Source: Pedobacter paludis (GTDB lineage Bacteria > Bacteroidota > Bacteroidia > Sphingobacteriales > Sphingobacteriaceae). From it: a stretch of 64,000 nucleotides of DNA. The notes under the pieces were generated by a model. That model had not been told where the DNA came from and made no database searches. It worked only from the letters and a program-made list of their open reading frames with translations. The stretch spans positions 62,001 to 126,000 of the forward strand of contig NZ_QGNY01000007.1 of assembly GCF_003173575.1 (NCBI RefSeq). Reading direction: 5' to 3'. The position numbers were made by a program, and so were the translations under genes. Below are positions 63,200 to 64,000 of this stretch, one piece after another (positions within the stretch are counted from its first letter, which is position 1; every line of letters starts with the position of its first letter).

Positions 63200-64000
63200 T
63201 TACGAAGCTTCAGTCAGTTTTATTACCACACTCGTTCTACTCGAATTCACATCTGGATTAAAGCCAATCTTCATTAGAAAATCTCCACTGTAAATCTTGC
63301 TATCATCGATTGATGATTTCGTACCTGGATATAAATTGATCTCTTTAAGCTTATATCTTTTTGATGGGTCAAGTCCTTGCATTTTAATTGGAAACTTGCT
63401 ATTTTCTCCAAACCTATTGTTAACCAGATAATTAAAAATGATACCGGACGATTTATCCGAATTTAAATACAACATGGATGCTATGCTTCCTTCTCTTGGA
63501 TTTGATAAACGGAACTGATCTCCTTGCCAAATAACAGCTTTATTGTCATTATAATTTTTTATTGCCTCCTGGCAGTAACGAAGATCATTTTCTGGCAGTT
63601 TGCTCACCACAATATCGAAACCCAATTTGCCCATCATGGCCACATCCGTTCTAAATTTAATGGGCTGTTTGCCCCAATCGGTAACATGATTTGAACTGCT
63701 TATTGCTGGATAGAAATAGGAATACTCCCACTGAATAAAAATACGCTCCATTGGATCGGTATTATCACTAGGCCAAAATTCTGTAAAATATTTCAGTGCG
63801 GCATAATCTACCCTACCACCACCGCCAGAACAAAGCATCATTGGCACTTGTGGGTATTTGGCCCTGATTCTTTCCAAAACGGAATACAGCCCTTTAACAT
63901 AATCGATATAAAAACTCGATTGATCTTTTAGGTGAGAAGAATAGGCATTGTAAATTACAGCGTTACAATCCCACTTGATGTAAGCCAGAGTTGGGTTATC
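63200..64000 (-). CDS. GH36 alpha-galactosidase family, 5' part beyond window
   Basis: 267 residues are visible, open to the right edge of the window. The catalytic nucleophile is in AYIKWDCNA near the truncated start and the acid/base region is MLCSGGGGRVDYAAL about 50 residues later. It continues through RTDVAMMGKLGFDIVVSKLP and the C-terminal beta-domain. This is the second half of a GH36-type alpha-galactosidase, which hydrolyses terminal alpha-galactosyl groups. Starting the gene at an internal Met (63877) would lose the nucleophile, so the true start lies outside the window. Confidence 0.88.
   Translation of the reverse strand, partial: DNPTLAYIKWDCNAVIYNAYSSHLKDQSSFYIDYVKGLYSVLERIRAKYPQVPMMLCSGGGGRVDYAALKYFTEFWPSDNTDPMERIFIQWEYSYFYPAISSSNHVTDWGKQPIKFRTDVAMMGKLGFDIVVSKLPENDLRYCQEAIKNYNDNKAVIWQGDQFRLSNPREGSIASMLYLNSDKSSGIIFNYLVNNRFGENSKFPIKMQGLDPSKRYKLKEINLYPGTKSSIDDSKIYSGDFLMKIGFNPDVNSSRTSVVIKLTEAS

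Overview
The window looks like chromosomal DNA of a Bacteroidota bacterium, most likely family Sphingobacteriaceae (Pedobacter-like). The basis is a low-GC sequence, a PorP/SprF gene after a giant protein with a gliding-motility-type C-terminal domain (type IX secretion), a fused MurF-alanine racemase, Bacteroidetes-type promoters (TTG, then TATATTTG) in front of tRNAs, and many lipoprotein signals. The genus is inferred from family resemblance; no search was run.

Layout. 1-2.5 kb: a membrane-anchored glutamate-synthase-like flavoprotein and a YrdC/Sua5 tRNA-modification enzyme. 3-8.8 kb: a 1642-residue type IX cargo carrying a PHP phosphoesterase domain, with its PorP/SprF partner. 8.8-15.1 kb: repeat-rich DNA around nhaA, two small membrane-protein genes and a Crp/Fnr regulator. 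Composite dispersed repeats lie on both sides of this block, and a ~200-bp tandem repeat lies inside it. 15.1-21.6 kb: an RND efflux operon with a divergently organised TetR control region marked by palindromic operators. 21.8-26.4 kb: housekeeping genes (GNAT, ArsC-like, DUF502, MurF-Alr, RecX).

26.5-31.1 kb is the most unusual stretch. A tRNA-Gly/tRNA-Leu pair is present twice as an exact ~230-bp repeat, separated by a membrane-anchored winged-helix regulator. The second tRNA-Leu is followed by a ~2.8 kb cassette that ends in a near-exact copy of the tRNA-Leu 3' end plus the displaced native terminator. The cassette holds a stub resembling the N-terminal domain of a tyrosine recombinase, an S24-type repressor behind a perfect 18-bp palindrome, a lipoprotein, a membrane protein and a small HTH protein. 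It reads as a small tRNA-integrated element that has lost, or never had, its own full integrase.

31.2-39.7 kb: diheme cytochrome, tRNA-Cys, GH38-like mannosidase, TatA, a luciferase-like oxidoreductase, an M3 metallopeptidase broken by two opposite one-base frameshifts, a 53-residue ORF with its own terminator, and an SRPBCC protein. 40-46.8 kb: a second tripartite RND system (TolC, RND, adaptor) followed by an AraC regulator. 46.8-49.9 kb: an internally deleted 2OG-Fe(II) oxygenase, a thioredoxin-like protein, an APH-like kinase and a dienelactone hydrolase.

50.0-55.8 kb is a tellurite-resistance-type (Ter) stress cluster on the minus strand: TerC, HAD phosphatase, PRTase, two TerD proteins, TelA and an unrecognised 320-residue protein. 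56-64 kb: a lipoprotein glycosidase, a YCF48-like beta-propeller, DUF2147, DoxX, VOC, DUF1801, two DinB proteins, a GlxA-like regulator, and a GH36 alpha-galactosidase cut by the window edge.
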